In this document: positions 1 to 10,640 of the stretch, piece after piece
How the letters are laid out: each line of letters starts with the position of its first letter
How positions within the stretch are numbered: position 1 is the stretch's first letter
Assembly (NCBI GenBank): GCA_947095585.1
Contig: OX352762.1
Span: forward strand, 116,218,930-116,282,929
DNA: 64,000 nt
Direction of reading: 5' to 3'
DNA from: Nephrocerus scutellatus
Taxonomy: Eukaryota; Arthropoda; Insecta; Diptera; Pipunculidae
The notes under the pieces: generated by a model
The model's input: only the letters and a program-made list of their open reading frames with translations
Databases searched by the model: none
Told to the model about the DNA's origin: nothing
Made by a program: the position numbers and the translations under genes

Positions 1-180
1 CTGAAGGGGGTCGTAACGTAGTCTTGAGTGAGTCTTGAGAGGGTTTTGAGAAGGGTCTTGAAGGAGTTCTGAGTGGATCTTGAGATGGTATTGAGGGAGT
101 CCTAAGGAGTTAAGTTAAGAGTTAAGTTTTAAGTTATTGAGGAAATCTTGAGATGGGTCCCGAGGGCGGTTGAGTCTTCG
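1..180. repeat. G-rich degenerate minisatellite, block A
   Basis: Imperfect short units built on GGGTCTTGAG fill this stretch, with single-base changes and length slips giving a period of about 10-12 bp. It probably continues to the left of the window. The same motif fills 9515-10320 in this orientation and 21545-22620 in reverse complement. On its right it runs into a palindromic flank shared with those other blocks. It is not coding, because the irregular unit length breaks every frame. Confidence 0.85.
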
Positions 181-189
181 GGTGTTCTT

Positions 190-460
190 CCGGTTAAAAA
201 AATCAAATAATTTAAAAGAACCGTTCTAAGCATTTGATGTTCTTTTAAACTTTAAATGCTTAGCACGGTTCTTTTAAATAATGTGATTTTTTTAAGCAAC
301 ACATATTCCAGACTACCATTACAAACATTCTAGCAATTTTCATTTATTTAATAACAGTTCTAGTTGCTCCATATCTACCAGCTATTTTTTTCTACCTTTT
401 AGGGGTAGGGGTTATGCTCCACTAAATAATAAAAAAAATTTATATAATTTTATTTACGAG
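190..460. repeat. Hairpin plus conserved flank of the G-rich minisatellite
   Basis: Positions 194-234 and 252-293 form an inverted repeat of about 40 bp with few mismatches. One arm reads AAATGCTTAGCACGGTTCTT. To its right lies a block containing CAGCAATTTTCATTTATT-like and TTCTACCTTTTAGG sequence. That block recurs next to the other minisatellites at about 10450-10640 (reverse complement) and 21420-21545. The shared order suggests one transposable or composite repeat family. A DINE-1/Helentron-like element with a GTCT-type internal minisatellite is one possibility, but no diagnostic terminus was identified. Confidence 0.65.
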
Positions 461-499
461 TGAATTCGATTCATAAGATAAGAAGCACCTTACTAATGA

Positions 500-1010
500 A
501 TGAAAAAAATTATGTTTTTATCTTTAGCCGAGTTCGCCAATCTTACGAGCATTCGATATGCACATTTCAGCGAGTAATGTACGCTATTTTTCACATGACC
601 AAATGATTTTTTCTACTGTTTTTTGTTCGCTAAAACTGCAGTAGATAACAATAGTATTTGCTATGTTAACACACTAGTGTTGGTAATGGCTACTTTCGAG
701 GGTAGGTTATAGCGTAGAAAACAGCCATATTCGTCTATGGTCTAGTGAAATAGTATATGACATAACGAGCGCAGAAAGTGGACGTTATCGTGCGAGTTAG
801 AAGCAATCTAACGACCAATGTACGCCATTTTTCATACGACCAAAACAATTTATCTGCTAAACTGCTCATGCGCAATGCAAAACTACTGTGGGAATGTGCG
901 TTCGCTGAGACTGCAGTAAATAACACAATTATTTTTTATGTTAACACACTAGTGTGGATAATGCCTACTTTTGAGGGTAGATTATAGCTTAGGAAACAGT
1001 CATTTTTGTC
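500..1010 (-). repeat. Two diverged tandem copies of a ~230-bp segment beside the Tc3 relic
   Basis: About 560-720 and 800-1000 are diverged copies of one segment. Both contain a version of GTTAACACACTAGTGT, followed by a block containing TTTGAGGGTAG or TTCGAGGGTAG and a similar right end. No transposase motif can be read in them. They lie where the C-terminal part and end of the adjacent Tc3-like element would be expected, so they may be its terminal region, duplicated. Confidence 0.6.
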
Positions 1011-1019
1011 TACAATCGT

Positions 1020-2052
1020 GTGAAAATGATTTAACAATGGGAGCGGTGTGTTTAGGAGCGATGTCGTGTTAAAATATCAATGCAAATTGGTCAAAAGAAA
1101 TCGTGGATTTTCGGAAAAGCTGATTCATACACCGCTTTGTAGATATTTCCTGTTATTTTTGAGCTTCGTGCCACTAAATCGATGGTGCCATAATAAGACA
1201 TTACAGGCCAAACCATTACGCCGCCTTCTTTGCTTTGATGGCGGTTTAAAAAGAGCTCCTCTTTTCTTAGGTCGTGGAAGTAAAAGTTATAGCCAGCAAG
1301 TCCGTCTAAATTGAACTTTCGTCTACGGTCGTGTGAAAATGATTTAACAATACGAGCGGTGTTTTTAGGAGCGTTGTCGTGTTGGAATGTCCATGAAAGT
1401 GGTCCAAAGAAATCGTGGCTGATTTCTGAGCCGCTTTGTAGCTATTTGCTGTCATTTTTGAGTTTCGTGCCACTTAGTCGATGGTGCCATAATAAGACAT
1501 TACAGGCCAAACCATTACGCCGCCTTATTTGCTTTGATGGCGGTTTAAAAAGAGCTCCTCTTTTTTAAATCGAGGAAGTAAAAGTTTAAGGCATTCAGTC
1601 CATCTAAATTGAACTTTTTTTCGTCAAAAAAGACTACTTTTTCCAGTTATTCGAACTTGCTCCTTATTGCACAATCCCAGGTCATGTGGTGTTTCGCGAC
1701 TTGTAAGCGATGAATCTTTCGCGAAGCATTAAGTGGTGATTTTTTCTTCAGCTTTAGTCGCTTGAGATGTTTGGCACTACGAATGGTCGATTTATGTGCA
1801 GTAAGACCAGTTGCATCTTTGATTTCAGCTGTCGAAACAGCTGAATTGGAGGCTAGTCTGACAATTTTTCGTTTTCCGTTGCTGTAAGGTGCGTTGAAAC
1901 ATTTGCTTTGTCATTTTCCCGTACAATTTCGGATCCTTTAAATAATTGTCAACAGCATGATCACTCCAATTGATCTTGCAAGCGATAGCACGCTTACATA
2001 AGCCCTTCGTATGGTACACATCTATTTTTGCCTTCTCTGACAATGTCAAACA
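1020..2052 (-). pseudogene. Tc3-like transposase relic with a duplicated catalytic segment
   Basis: On the minus strand, 2049-1910 encodes an N-terminal helix-turn-helix region. It runs from LSEKAKIDVYHTKGL through NYLKDPKLYGK, as in Tc3-type transposases, which bind the element's terminal repeats. Around 1640-1610 is FFDEKKFNLDG, matching the first catalytic Asp region. Around 1400-1330 is FQHDNAPKNTARIVKS, matching the second. The 1310-1620 segment is repeated in tandem as 1020-1310 with independent mutations, including a stop inside the FQHD motif. Stops and frameshifts are frequent and the region with the third acidic residue was not found, so the copy is inactive. Assignment to the IS630-Tc1-mariner superfamily is firm; Tc3 rather than Tc1 rests on the N-terminal pattern. 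Confidence 0.8.
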
Positions 2053-2159
2053 ATTTTTTTATCCATTCTTTAAAAAAAATAAGGCAAAACCTTCCTTAAC
2101 TTTGTATACAAAAACAAAATTAACCACTTCACAAGCAACGATTGTACTTTGACTTTCTA

Positions 2160-5100
2160 ATCTTATGAACCAATTCAAATGCATGCCATTCTGACTCATT
2201 CAGTTTAAGTTCATAAATCAACCAGTAGTTCTTGTTCTGTTAAAACTTTGGAATTCACCATTGTATTCAACGTAAACCACTGTTTCTTTCACCATATTTT
2301 TTCCACTACTGCCATATAACGGGAAAAAGAAACATGTTTACTTCTCAAAATTGCCTACTTCTAATCGAATGAACCGCAGTGTATGTAAGGAACGCGCGCT
2401 AGCTTATTCTCAATCACCAAAAGTGAACGAAACTTCAAGAAACTGAAGTAAAAGGCTGTCATGATAGCCACACCAAGCATACATGTACATTGCATTCCTT
2501 TATGTGAGTGGATTTCTTTCGAACTAACTTCACGCATTGCCGAGAATCCCCGTTGGGAAAATGGATCGTTCCAATTGCAAAACCATTTAATTTAATGACC
2601 TTTTAACTAAATCGTTCATAATCTTATAAAATCGTAAGGATGTTTCAACAGAATTGCATCCCGGCTGTAATATATATATATATAGTTCACACATTTACAC
2701 TGGTGATTACTTATTATTTACACATAACACTTATATTCACATATAACAACGATCTATCTTGCAACTATAAATCCAAACGATAATTTACTAACTACGAAGA
2801 AATATAGGGTATTTATAACTACTTAATCAACAGTTTCGAGAAGATTCTATTCTATCTTTACATGAATTACATAAAGAACCACCTAGATAATACTAGAATA
2901 TTTTGGTATAATTTATATAAACTTCCACGCATACAATTTAAACTCTTATAATATTATATACAATGTTACTTGGTCCACAGATGGCGCTGTTAAGTGTACT
3001 AAATTTATTTTCGAAACAATATTAAAGCAAAAATGGTGAGAGTCTTTAACCCATTAAATTTCACTCTACCAATGACCACAAAACAAATCTTTATCAGTTT
3101 TTCATTTCAGTTAAACCTTTGCTTGTGTTTTCATTATTACTTCTTGCGCTCGAAATTCAAAGGCTCCCTTAAATGAATTTCTTATCAAAATGCATTGCTA
3201 TGTTTCTCTGACATATAGTCACACCCAAATGTGTACGGCACGACGTCGCCCAGCCAGGTTAGGCTATAGAACTGGTATAGGTACATGTCAAATGTCGAGT
3301 GTTCTATCAGAAAATAAATGAAAAGACTTCAACATAATATACGCTCGGAAAGCAGTTTGGGCATTTATATTGTGTTCTGCCGCAGTAGGCAGCGGCAATT
3401 TCCTGATTCATTCATATTCACCTGAATGCGAAAATCTTGAATCCTCTTCGACTGTAAAACGCTCACATACTACGAGTACGACCATAAATCATGCCGAGTA
3501 GTACCTGCATAAATGCAATGAATGAATCACACTGATAATTTGCAGCCATGTGAGGATAGCGAGTCAACAAAGTCAAAGCCTGCGTCGTACCCTTTTCAAA
3601 AAAGTGTTATTGCATTTTTAGTGAATGTGAGCTCCCGCGTTGTTCCCTTTTCAATGCATAGGATTGGGGGGCATACAGTGATGCTTGTGATGCCTCACGG
3701 CACGGTTTTTACCATCGAGATAAGGAAAACAAACCATTGCGATGGAGGAAGAAAATCCTTTTCATAAAAAACTGTTTCAATGCGGTGGAGCCGCGTGCGA
3801 CCGACCCACAGAAACAGTCGGCACGAGCGACATCCGCGTTATCGTCTCATATGAAATCAGATTTTCATTCAAGTGTGTTTAGCGTATGGCAGTTGTTTTT
3901 TTTTAAATCTCCTAACGATTTAGTTTTTTGCTTTTTTGAATAAGAGAATAGCAATTTCCATTTTCATTTGTTCAAATGCATAGCAATAGAGGAGCTCATA
4001 TATATCTCCATTGAAATGAGACGACTGTAAGCGGTGGTGGAGTATGTCACATTCAAGCAGGAATTTACTCAAACAGCATCCCATCCCCTACCAAACGCCC
4101 CATCATGCGGGTGCTAAAACAAATAACGATTTACTTTACTCGCATAATTGAAAACGTGAAAATCTGTCATTTTCCCGGTTGGCTTGTCGTTGAATGAATT
4201 CCGGTCTAGACGAAGAGTATTCCATACTCTAGTGGCCGATCGCACACATATATACATAATCGCGTGTGTATTATCACATGCGATACCAGATAGTACCTCC
4301 GCCCCCCCTACAGAGGAAATGAATTGGCACACACAAAGATAGGCTTCATTTGCAAACACCCGCTACTACTGCCACTACTGCTGTCCTGCCATAATAGCTT
4401 CCGCTCGTGCTCTTCTGATGATGGGAAATCTAATTGAATATTTGTATTGATACTCATCGATATATTGTGCTGCTATGCGCCATTATAGGCATTCGGATCA
4501 GCGTCGATCTGTACTTTACCCTTGCGGTGGGTGGTACTCGTGGTAATGGTTTTGCAGCTAGGAGTAGATGTAGGGGGCTTTACGTACGACGAGTGTTTGC
4601 TTAACACATGTCCCTTCAGGATAAACGCTTCTTTTTGTAGCTCTGATGTGTTAACTTGGTTGTTTGTTATGTACACGTTTGCCACATTCAATTTACATAA
4701 TATAATGGAAAAGAAAAATACTTCACTTATTAAGTTTTGTTTTCCCAGTAAGGGTTTGCGTTTTAATTTCGATCAACACAAGGGTTAATTTTTATAAAAT
4801 GATGAATGAGCTTTGATAGAACTTTTTTTTAATAATTGTTGCAGACAAACATTTCAGGCCTTCTTAGTTTTTGAAGTAAAACTTCTATGGGAGTAAAATT
4901 TCAAGGTTGCAGCGTTTTATGCGAAACGATTTTGAATATGAAAAACGCAAAAGGTATTTGACCAGAGAGAGAAAAAGAGAGAACTATGCTAAATTTGTTG
5001 TTGGGCTAGTACAACACGCTTCGATCAACCGTGCGTTATTGTGATTGGCTGAATTCTCCGCGAACACACACTCACACAGTAGTTTATAATTTGTGTGTTA

Positions 5101-5160
5101 TTTTCAAATTTTTATTCGTTACTTCACACATGAGCTAGAATCCCTTTTGAATTAAGATAG
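2160..5160. other. No gene recognised; AT-rich intergenic DNA
   Basis: No convincing coding region. The open frames here are short, overlap on both strands and carry no recognisable domain. There is a (TA)n run at about 2670-2685 and a GA-rich patch near 4968-4985. A segment at 2175-2385 resembles 47143-47342 at low identity and may be a pair of old repeat copies. Confidence 0.6.
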
Positions 5161-5189
5161 TTCAGTGCACGCACATTCACATTTGTCTT

Positions 5190-5345
5190 TGGGGTCTTTT
5201 AAAGTCTTTTGGGTGTTTTTGAGGTCTTTTGGGGGATCATCTGAGGGTCTCTTAAAGGATTTTTGGGGGTCTCTTGGCCGTCTTTTGAGGGTCTTTTAGG
5301 GGCCTTTTGGGGGACTCTTAGAGGTCTTTTTTAAGGGTTTTTGAG
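5190..5345. repeat. Short G/T-rich minisatellite
   Basis: Imperfect units such as GGGTCTTTTGGGG repeat about every 12 bp. They resemble the GGGTCTTGAG arrays elsewhere but with TTTT in place of TTGA. No conserved flank was recognised beside this block; a Jockey-like LINE fragment starts about 140 bp to the right. Confidence 0.75.
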
Positions 5346-5479
5346 AGTTATTGCTTGCGATTATTAACGTATTGACACTGAACAGTACAAGAATAGTTTA
5401 TCAACAAAAATATATAGATTAAAACCTACCTTAAAATCCCAAAATAAAACATTCATTACACAAATCACCCAAGTAGACG

Positions 5480-6720
5480 GGCCCGTGATGGTACGGCAAT
5501 TATTATTAGACAGGGTATATTTACGTGGAGCTGGAAGAGTAGAAGAAGGCACGACAATCCAAATAGATGCCCTACAAGGACAACATACAATATCTTCACT
5601 TTATTGTACACCTAAAAATATACTATCAGTACAACTCAATACACAGACTAATTCAAGACTCTGGGTACACGCTTCATTGCAGGAGGCGACTTCAACGCAA
5701 AGAACACCGACTGGGGATCTTATAGTGAATTCTTGTTTTGAATTGTGAATTGTCGTCTGACCACTCACCCATTATATTATAACTCCAAAACTAAAAAGTC
5801 CAGTACATATTCCAACTTTGAAATTACAAAACGGGCTGGACCCCATTTCATGACGTACCAAAAAATAGAACTTCAAATTTTCACTCAAGACACCAAATGA
5901 GGTTTAAAGTGCTACTAACCACTTGAAAAACACAATACAGTCAGCTGCAATAAGGTCCATCCTAAGATTAAAATGAAACAATTCAAGGAACCGGCACCGC
6001 ATTCAACCAGACAAAAAATCAAAGAAAAACGGAAGCTACGAAAAATATTCCAAGTTACCAGATCACCATTTGATAAGGCAAAACTTAGTAGACCATCCAA
6101 AGAGCTAAAATAACTTTTAAAAGCAGATCATAATGGCAATTTCTTTCAAACCTAACATCAACAAGAACAACAAACTACTCACTCTGGAAGGTAAATAAGA
6201 AGTTCAAAAGGGGTAATGCCTACCAACCGCTCTTATTAATACATGACAGTAGTGGTCTAGGACAAATACAGACAAACACTAACTGACCATTTTAAGAAAA
6301 CTTTTACTAATCCAGTAAACCAAATAAACACCACAATCCCCTCCATTAATGTAATAAAACAAGTGGACACAAGTGGAATAAAGCATTACCTGGACCAAAA
6401 AGACACAAGGTTATGACATAATAACAGGAACAATGTTAAGAGAACTACCTTACAAGGCAATTAAATATCTAAGGAATATTTTTAACGCCATCCTTAGACT
6501 AAAATACTTTCCAGAAGTTTGGAAGGTGTCAAAAATAAATGCCATACTAAAACCAGGCAAGGACGCTACAAGAACTACATCATACAGATCGATAAGTTTG
6601 TTACCTATTATTTCGAAGATTTTCGAAAAGTTGCTTCTTGATCGTATGGAAAATACCATAAATGCTGATACTGATCACCAATTCGGATTTCGTAGACAAC
6701 ACTCAACTACTCAACAATGA
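5480..6720 (+). pseudogene. Jockey-like non-LTR retrotransposon fragment (endonuclease and RT)
   Basis: The + strand shows first an apurinic-type endonuclease region: ISSLYCTPKN, then GGDFNAKNTDWG-like residues in shifted frame, and SDHSPI near 5757. A degenerate linker follows. The open stretch 6433-6720 is the reverse transcriptase N-terminal part, with FPEVWKVSKINAILKPGKD, SYRSISLLPIISKIFEKLLL and the HQFGFRRQHST motif. The endonuclease would nick target DNA and the RT would copy the element RNA. Frameshifts, stops and loss of everything after the QFGFR motif make it dead. It is cut off by an RTE-like fragment on its right. Confidence 0.8.
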
Positions 6721-6779
6721 AAAGTACGCTCTCTGTATAGAGGTTCAAGTTGTAGAGCGACTGTCTTATTGCATGTTGA

Positions 6780-7660
6780 TAGTTGATCGCGAATTCGAAG
6801 TACATAGTACAATCGTTCAACAATTTTGGGTAAATTGTTGCAGCCGATAACAGCATGGAACCAGAAATACGCGCACGGTTGCTTAAGGCCAACAAAGTCT
6901 ACTATAGTCTGTCAAGACTCTTCAAATCCAGGAATGTAACCATAACATCCAAGCTGCTGTGGTATAAGACAGTGGTTATACTAGTACTTACATATGAATC
7001 CGAGACTTAGGTAGCAAAAATCACTCTGGTCTCTCAGCCGCGTTCGATAGGAAAGTCTTACAGAAAATGTTTGGCCCTGTATGTTAGAAAGGACGATTCC
7101 GAAGACTTTACAGTAGTAAATCTAGAAATTGTGAAGAAAATCAAACTCGGTACGCTCCGGTAGACAGGAAATCTAGTTCGTATGAGCGAAGATGATCCTG
7201 CTCGAAAAGTCACTTGCGGTAGTGATTATGGGACACAACAGCGAGGCAGGTATTGTCTACGCTGGACGGATGGCTTAGACCAGACCACGCCTAGAGTTCG
7301 GGGATGCCTAACTAGACTAAATCGGCCCGAAATCACGACTAGTGAGTGGAGTGCTTATGGGACACAATAGCGAGACAGGTCTTGTATACGCTGGAAGGAT
7401 GGCATAGACCAGAACACGTCTAGAGTTCGGGGATGCCTAACTAGACTAAATCGGCTCGAAATCACGACTAGTGGAGTTATTATGGGGCACAACAGCGAGA
7501 CAGGTATTGTCTTAAGGATGGCTTAAACCAGTACACGCCTAGAGTTCGGGGATGCCTAACTTGACTACATCGGAAATCGGGACCACTGGAGAGATTTTTG
7601 CGGGAGGCCTCCTGCTTTCGCAGTGACACTGTCTGCACTTCATTCCACTAAATCAAATTC
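6780..7660 (+). pseudogene. RTE-like LINE 3' fragment with triplicated segment
   Basis: Starts with VDREFEV and continues through the region after the RT that all RTE-like copies here share. It includes a degenerate version of the YGSATWVPCKK block, then LVRMSEDDPARKV near 7180. A piece of about 126-130 bp (GTACACGCCTAGAGTTCGG and neighbours) is then present three times in tandem, at about 7221-7350, 7351-7476 and 7477-7600. It ends with the GGACCACTGGAGAGATTTTT block seen just before the 3' end of the better copy at 53950. Many stops; not functional. Confidence 0.8.
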
Positions 7661-7679
7661 GTCCCTCCGTTTAAAATTA

Positions 7680-8450
7680 CAAACTACGAGCTAGTAAATT
7701 AAAATACATACTAATATAAAAAACTGCTGCTTGTTTTTTATATTCGGAGGTCTTTAAACTTGTTAACGCAATTTAAAAAAATTGTGTATATTTTTGTGAA
7801 ATAATAAACGATAGAAAGAAGAACTCATCTATCTCGTGGGATAAACTTCCAACAATTCAACTCGAAAGCATTTCATTAGCCATGCAGTGAATCGCTGAAT
7901 TAATCCTTGAAACGAAAAACGAGGTAAGCTAGGTAGGTGACTCCAGCCGTTATTCGAGTTTTAATTGAATAAATTTGAATTAATTATGTCCTTTGTACAG
8001 GAGCAGCAAGCGCCTTTCGCAAATAGCAAAATGACGATGCGCTTATGCAGTCTTCCATGGCAGCGAACAACGTGGCTTTGAATTATTTCATTTGATCAGA
8101 GAAGGGCGCATAAGGGCAATGCAACCGCGAGTTTCATGTAAATTTCTATGTCAGTTTTCTTATCCGGTAATCCGGAGCAAACGTTTTTTCCTTTAATAGT
8201 AATACATATTGCGAAAATCCGCTCCTTCTAAGAGCTGTTATATGTGAATGTAATACTACTTGCAAGAAGTTGAAAAAGGTCAATAAACACCCAAGGGACG
8301 TGAAAAGTAGAATTTTTCGTTCTTATATAGCTTCATGAATATTAAATATCTCTAGGTTATGCTATTTTTGAGGGAATATTCTTAAGACATGGTAAAGGGA
8401 GACGATAAAATGCCTATAGAGGCCTTTTTAAAAACTTTTATTTAGCTTGA
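7680..8450. other. No gene recognised
   Basis: AT-rich DNA between the RTE fragment and a tandem repeat. No open frame with recognisable protein content and no clear repeat structure was seen here. Confidence 0.5.
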
Positions 8451-8469
8451 TTTTTCCTTTTTTTCTTCA

Positions 8470-8925
8470 ACTTATTTTTAACCAACTTTTACGAGATCTA
8501 GAGAGCTGAAATTTTGTGAGCAGCTCAGTATCTTGAACCATTTCCGAGATATCTCATTTGACACGTGCCGCCAGTCTCGTATGGCGCGTGTGATTCGTGG
8601 ACAGTAGGTTAATCTTTGATATAATCCCCATAGCTTAGCCTCGTAGGGAGTTTTTGAGATCTTGCGTGTTACTCGTATCGCGGGTGATGCGTGGAAAATG
8701 GCTTAATCTTTTAAATAGGCCCCCATGGCCTCAAATTTTTTGAAGTTCATTTTAACCACCGCCTAGAGAACTGAAATTTTGTGAGCAGCTCAGTGTCATG
8801 TAATTTTTGAAATCCCGTGTGTGTGTGTTAATTGTGTCGCGAGTCGCGTGTGATGCAAAGTGGGGTTTTTCGACTTCTTTGAAGCCCTTTTTAACCAACT
8901 TTCACACGTCCTATAGATCTATAGA
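8470..8925. repeat. Degenerate tandem repeat with CGCG-rich palindromic words
   Basis: The block AGAGAGCTGAAATTTTGTGA at about 8499 recurs in altered form at about 8768, a spacing near 270 bp. Between them lie words such as CGCGTGTGAT and CGCGGGTGATGCGTGG. Read in reverse complement, this is related to the array at 46320-46975. It looks like a dispersed satellite family. Confidence 0.6.
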
Positions 8926-9042
8926 CTCTGACTGATTAAAAAAGAACTTTCCCAACTATTTATAGAGCAGAAAAAATCGAAAAAAATCCTTTGCGACATT
9001 TTTATTTTTTTTCCATAAAGCGTTCCCTATTTCTTCTTCTTT

Positions 9043-9510
9043 TTAATTCCTTTCACCCCTCGAAAGGCATGGGGCGTCAACAACGCCTACGCGCAATCTT
9101 GTTCTGTTTTCTGCAACGCGTTTGAGCTGCTTCCAACTCATTCCCAAGGACCCTGCTTCCTCCTCGACTGTTCTGCGCCACGTTCTCCTAGGTCGTCCCG
9201 CTGGTCTACTGCCTTTGCAATGGAGTTGTCGTCGCGGCGTAATGTATGTCCCACTGCCACTTTCCCCTTCGCACAATAACGTCTATCCTCAAGATCATAC
9301 GTAGGCATTTGTTTACGAAAGACTGCAGCTTGCGCGTGGTAGTGGTATCCACCTTCCAAGTACTGCACCCATACAACAGTACTGATTCGACGTTGTAACG
9401 GAACAGTCGAGGCTTAGTTCTTAAGCTAAAAACCTTGCTTCTCCAGACTTTCTATAACATTGCAAACGCAGCCCTGACTTTCCCGATTTTGCTGTACACA
9501 TCCAGTTCGG
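9043..9510 (-). pseudogene. Non-LTR retrotransposon ORF2 C-terminal fragment
   Basis: Read on the minus strand it begins with GTELDVYSKIGKVRAAF-like sequence and continues through a degenerate SVLLYGAE region. It then carries the tail RPAGRPRRTWRRTVEEEAGS and GMSWKQLKRVAENRTRLRVG. This tail is characteristic of the C-terminal end of several insect non-LTR ORF2 proteins, after the RT domain. At least one frameshift divides it. Related tails occur at 18241-18335 and 57230-57720. It borders the large G-rich minisatellite. Confidence 0.7.
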
Positions 9511-9514
9511 TGCC

Positions 9515-10325
9515 TAAGGGGTTCTTAAGGGGTCTTTAGGTTGTCTAGACGGGGGTCGTGAGGGTATTTTAAAAAACCCCTAAGTGGGCTCTTGCGGGGG
9601 TCTTGAGGGGCTCTTAAGAGGGTTCGTGAGGGGGTCTTGAGGGTGTCTCGAGTGGATTTTGAGAGTATCTTTAGTAGGGAAATCTTGAGGGCGATCTTGA
9701 GTGGGTCTTAAGAGGGCTTGAAGGGGTTCTTTTGGAGGGTTTCAGGGAGTTTTCCAAGGGGAATTAGGGTGGTTTTAAGAGGATTTTTAGTGTGGTCTTC
9801 AGAGGGCCTTGTAGGGTTCTTGATAGAGTACTAAAGTGGTCCTAAGGGAGTTTTAAGGTGGTATTGAACAGGTTTCTGAGGAAGTTTTGAGAGGGGCCTT
9901 GGTAGTTTTGAGTGGATCTTCAGAGGGGTCTTGAGGCGGTCTTAAGGTGGTATTTAGGGAGTCGTGAGGGGGACTTTAAGATGGTCTTGAGGAGTTTTCG
10001 GAGGGTTTTAATGGTGTGTTGAGATGGTCTTAAGGGCAGTCTTATTAAAATCTTGAGTTAGGTTTAAGGGAGGTCTTCAGCGGGTTTTTGGGAGATTTTT
10101 TTGGTGGGGTTTGGAGGGAGTACTGAGGCATTCTTAAGGGGGGTTTTCGACGAGATATAAAGGGGCTCTCGAAGCGGTTTTGAGAGGGGTCTTGAAATTG
10201 AAAATGGATCGTCTTTTATGGGGTCTAAATGTGGCATTGATGGGGTCTTAAGGCCTCGAGTATGTCTTGAAGGGGTCTTTTAGGAGTCTTTTGGCGGTAT
10301 TTTGGAGTCTTTTTGAGGTTTTTAT
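9515..10325. repeat. G-rich minisatellite, block B
   Basis: About 800 bp of imperfect GGGTCTTGAGGGG-like units of roughly 11-12 bp. Unlike the shorter block at 5190 it has several runs of four or five G, so G-quadruplexes on this strand are possible. The right side passes into a flank conserved with blocks A and C. Unit identity is low, so the array is old or evolves by slippage. Confidence 0.85.
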
Positions 10326-10439
10326 ATTACCACCCTCTCTTCATGTTATTAAAGTTATATATATATATTTCATTTAAAACTATAAAGAATAAACTAAAAA
10401 AATATTAAAAAATAAATAAAATGCTTTTATTAAACTAAA

Positions 10440-10640
10440 CTAGCCTCCTAAAAGGTAGAGAATAAAATAGGTGCCAGATCTGGAGCAGCTAGAACTGTTA
10501 TAAAATAAATGAAAATTGCTGCAGCGTTTATAATGGAAATCTGGAATATTTGACACTCAAAAAAAGCACAAAAATTCAAAGCACCACGATAAGCATTTGA
10601 GTCTCTTCTAAACTGCTTTTAAACCTTTTAAACCCCACAT
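10440..10640. repeat. Conserved flank of the minisatellite, reverse orientation
   Basis: In reverse complement this stretch reads AAATGCTTATCGTGGTGCTT, then ATATTCCAGATTTCCATTA, CAGCAATTTTCATTTATT, CAGATCTGGCACC and CTACCTTTTAGGAGG. It matches 252-415 and 21427-21545. The block therefore keeps a fixed position beside the satellite in blocks B and C. Confidence 0.65.

Noticed and set aside
1..180. Telomeric repeat
   Set aside because: The GGGTCTTGAG units are irregular, internal to the chromosome, present at several sites and in both orientations; flies also lack simple G-rich telomeric repeats.
4522..4788. 88-codon frame with a hydrophobic start resembling a signal peptide
   Set aside because: No family resemblance; a 72-codon frame overlaps on the opposite strand, and the hydrophobic start is weak evidence in AT-rich DNA.
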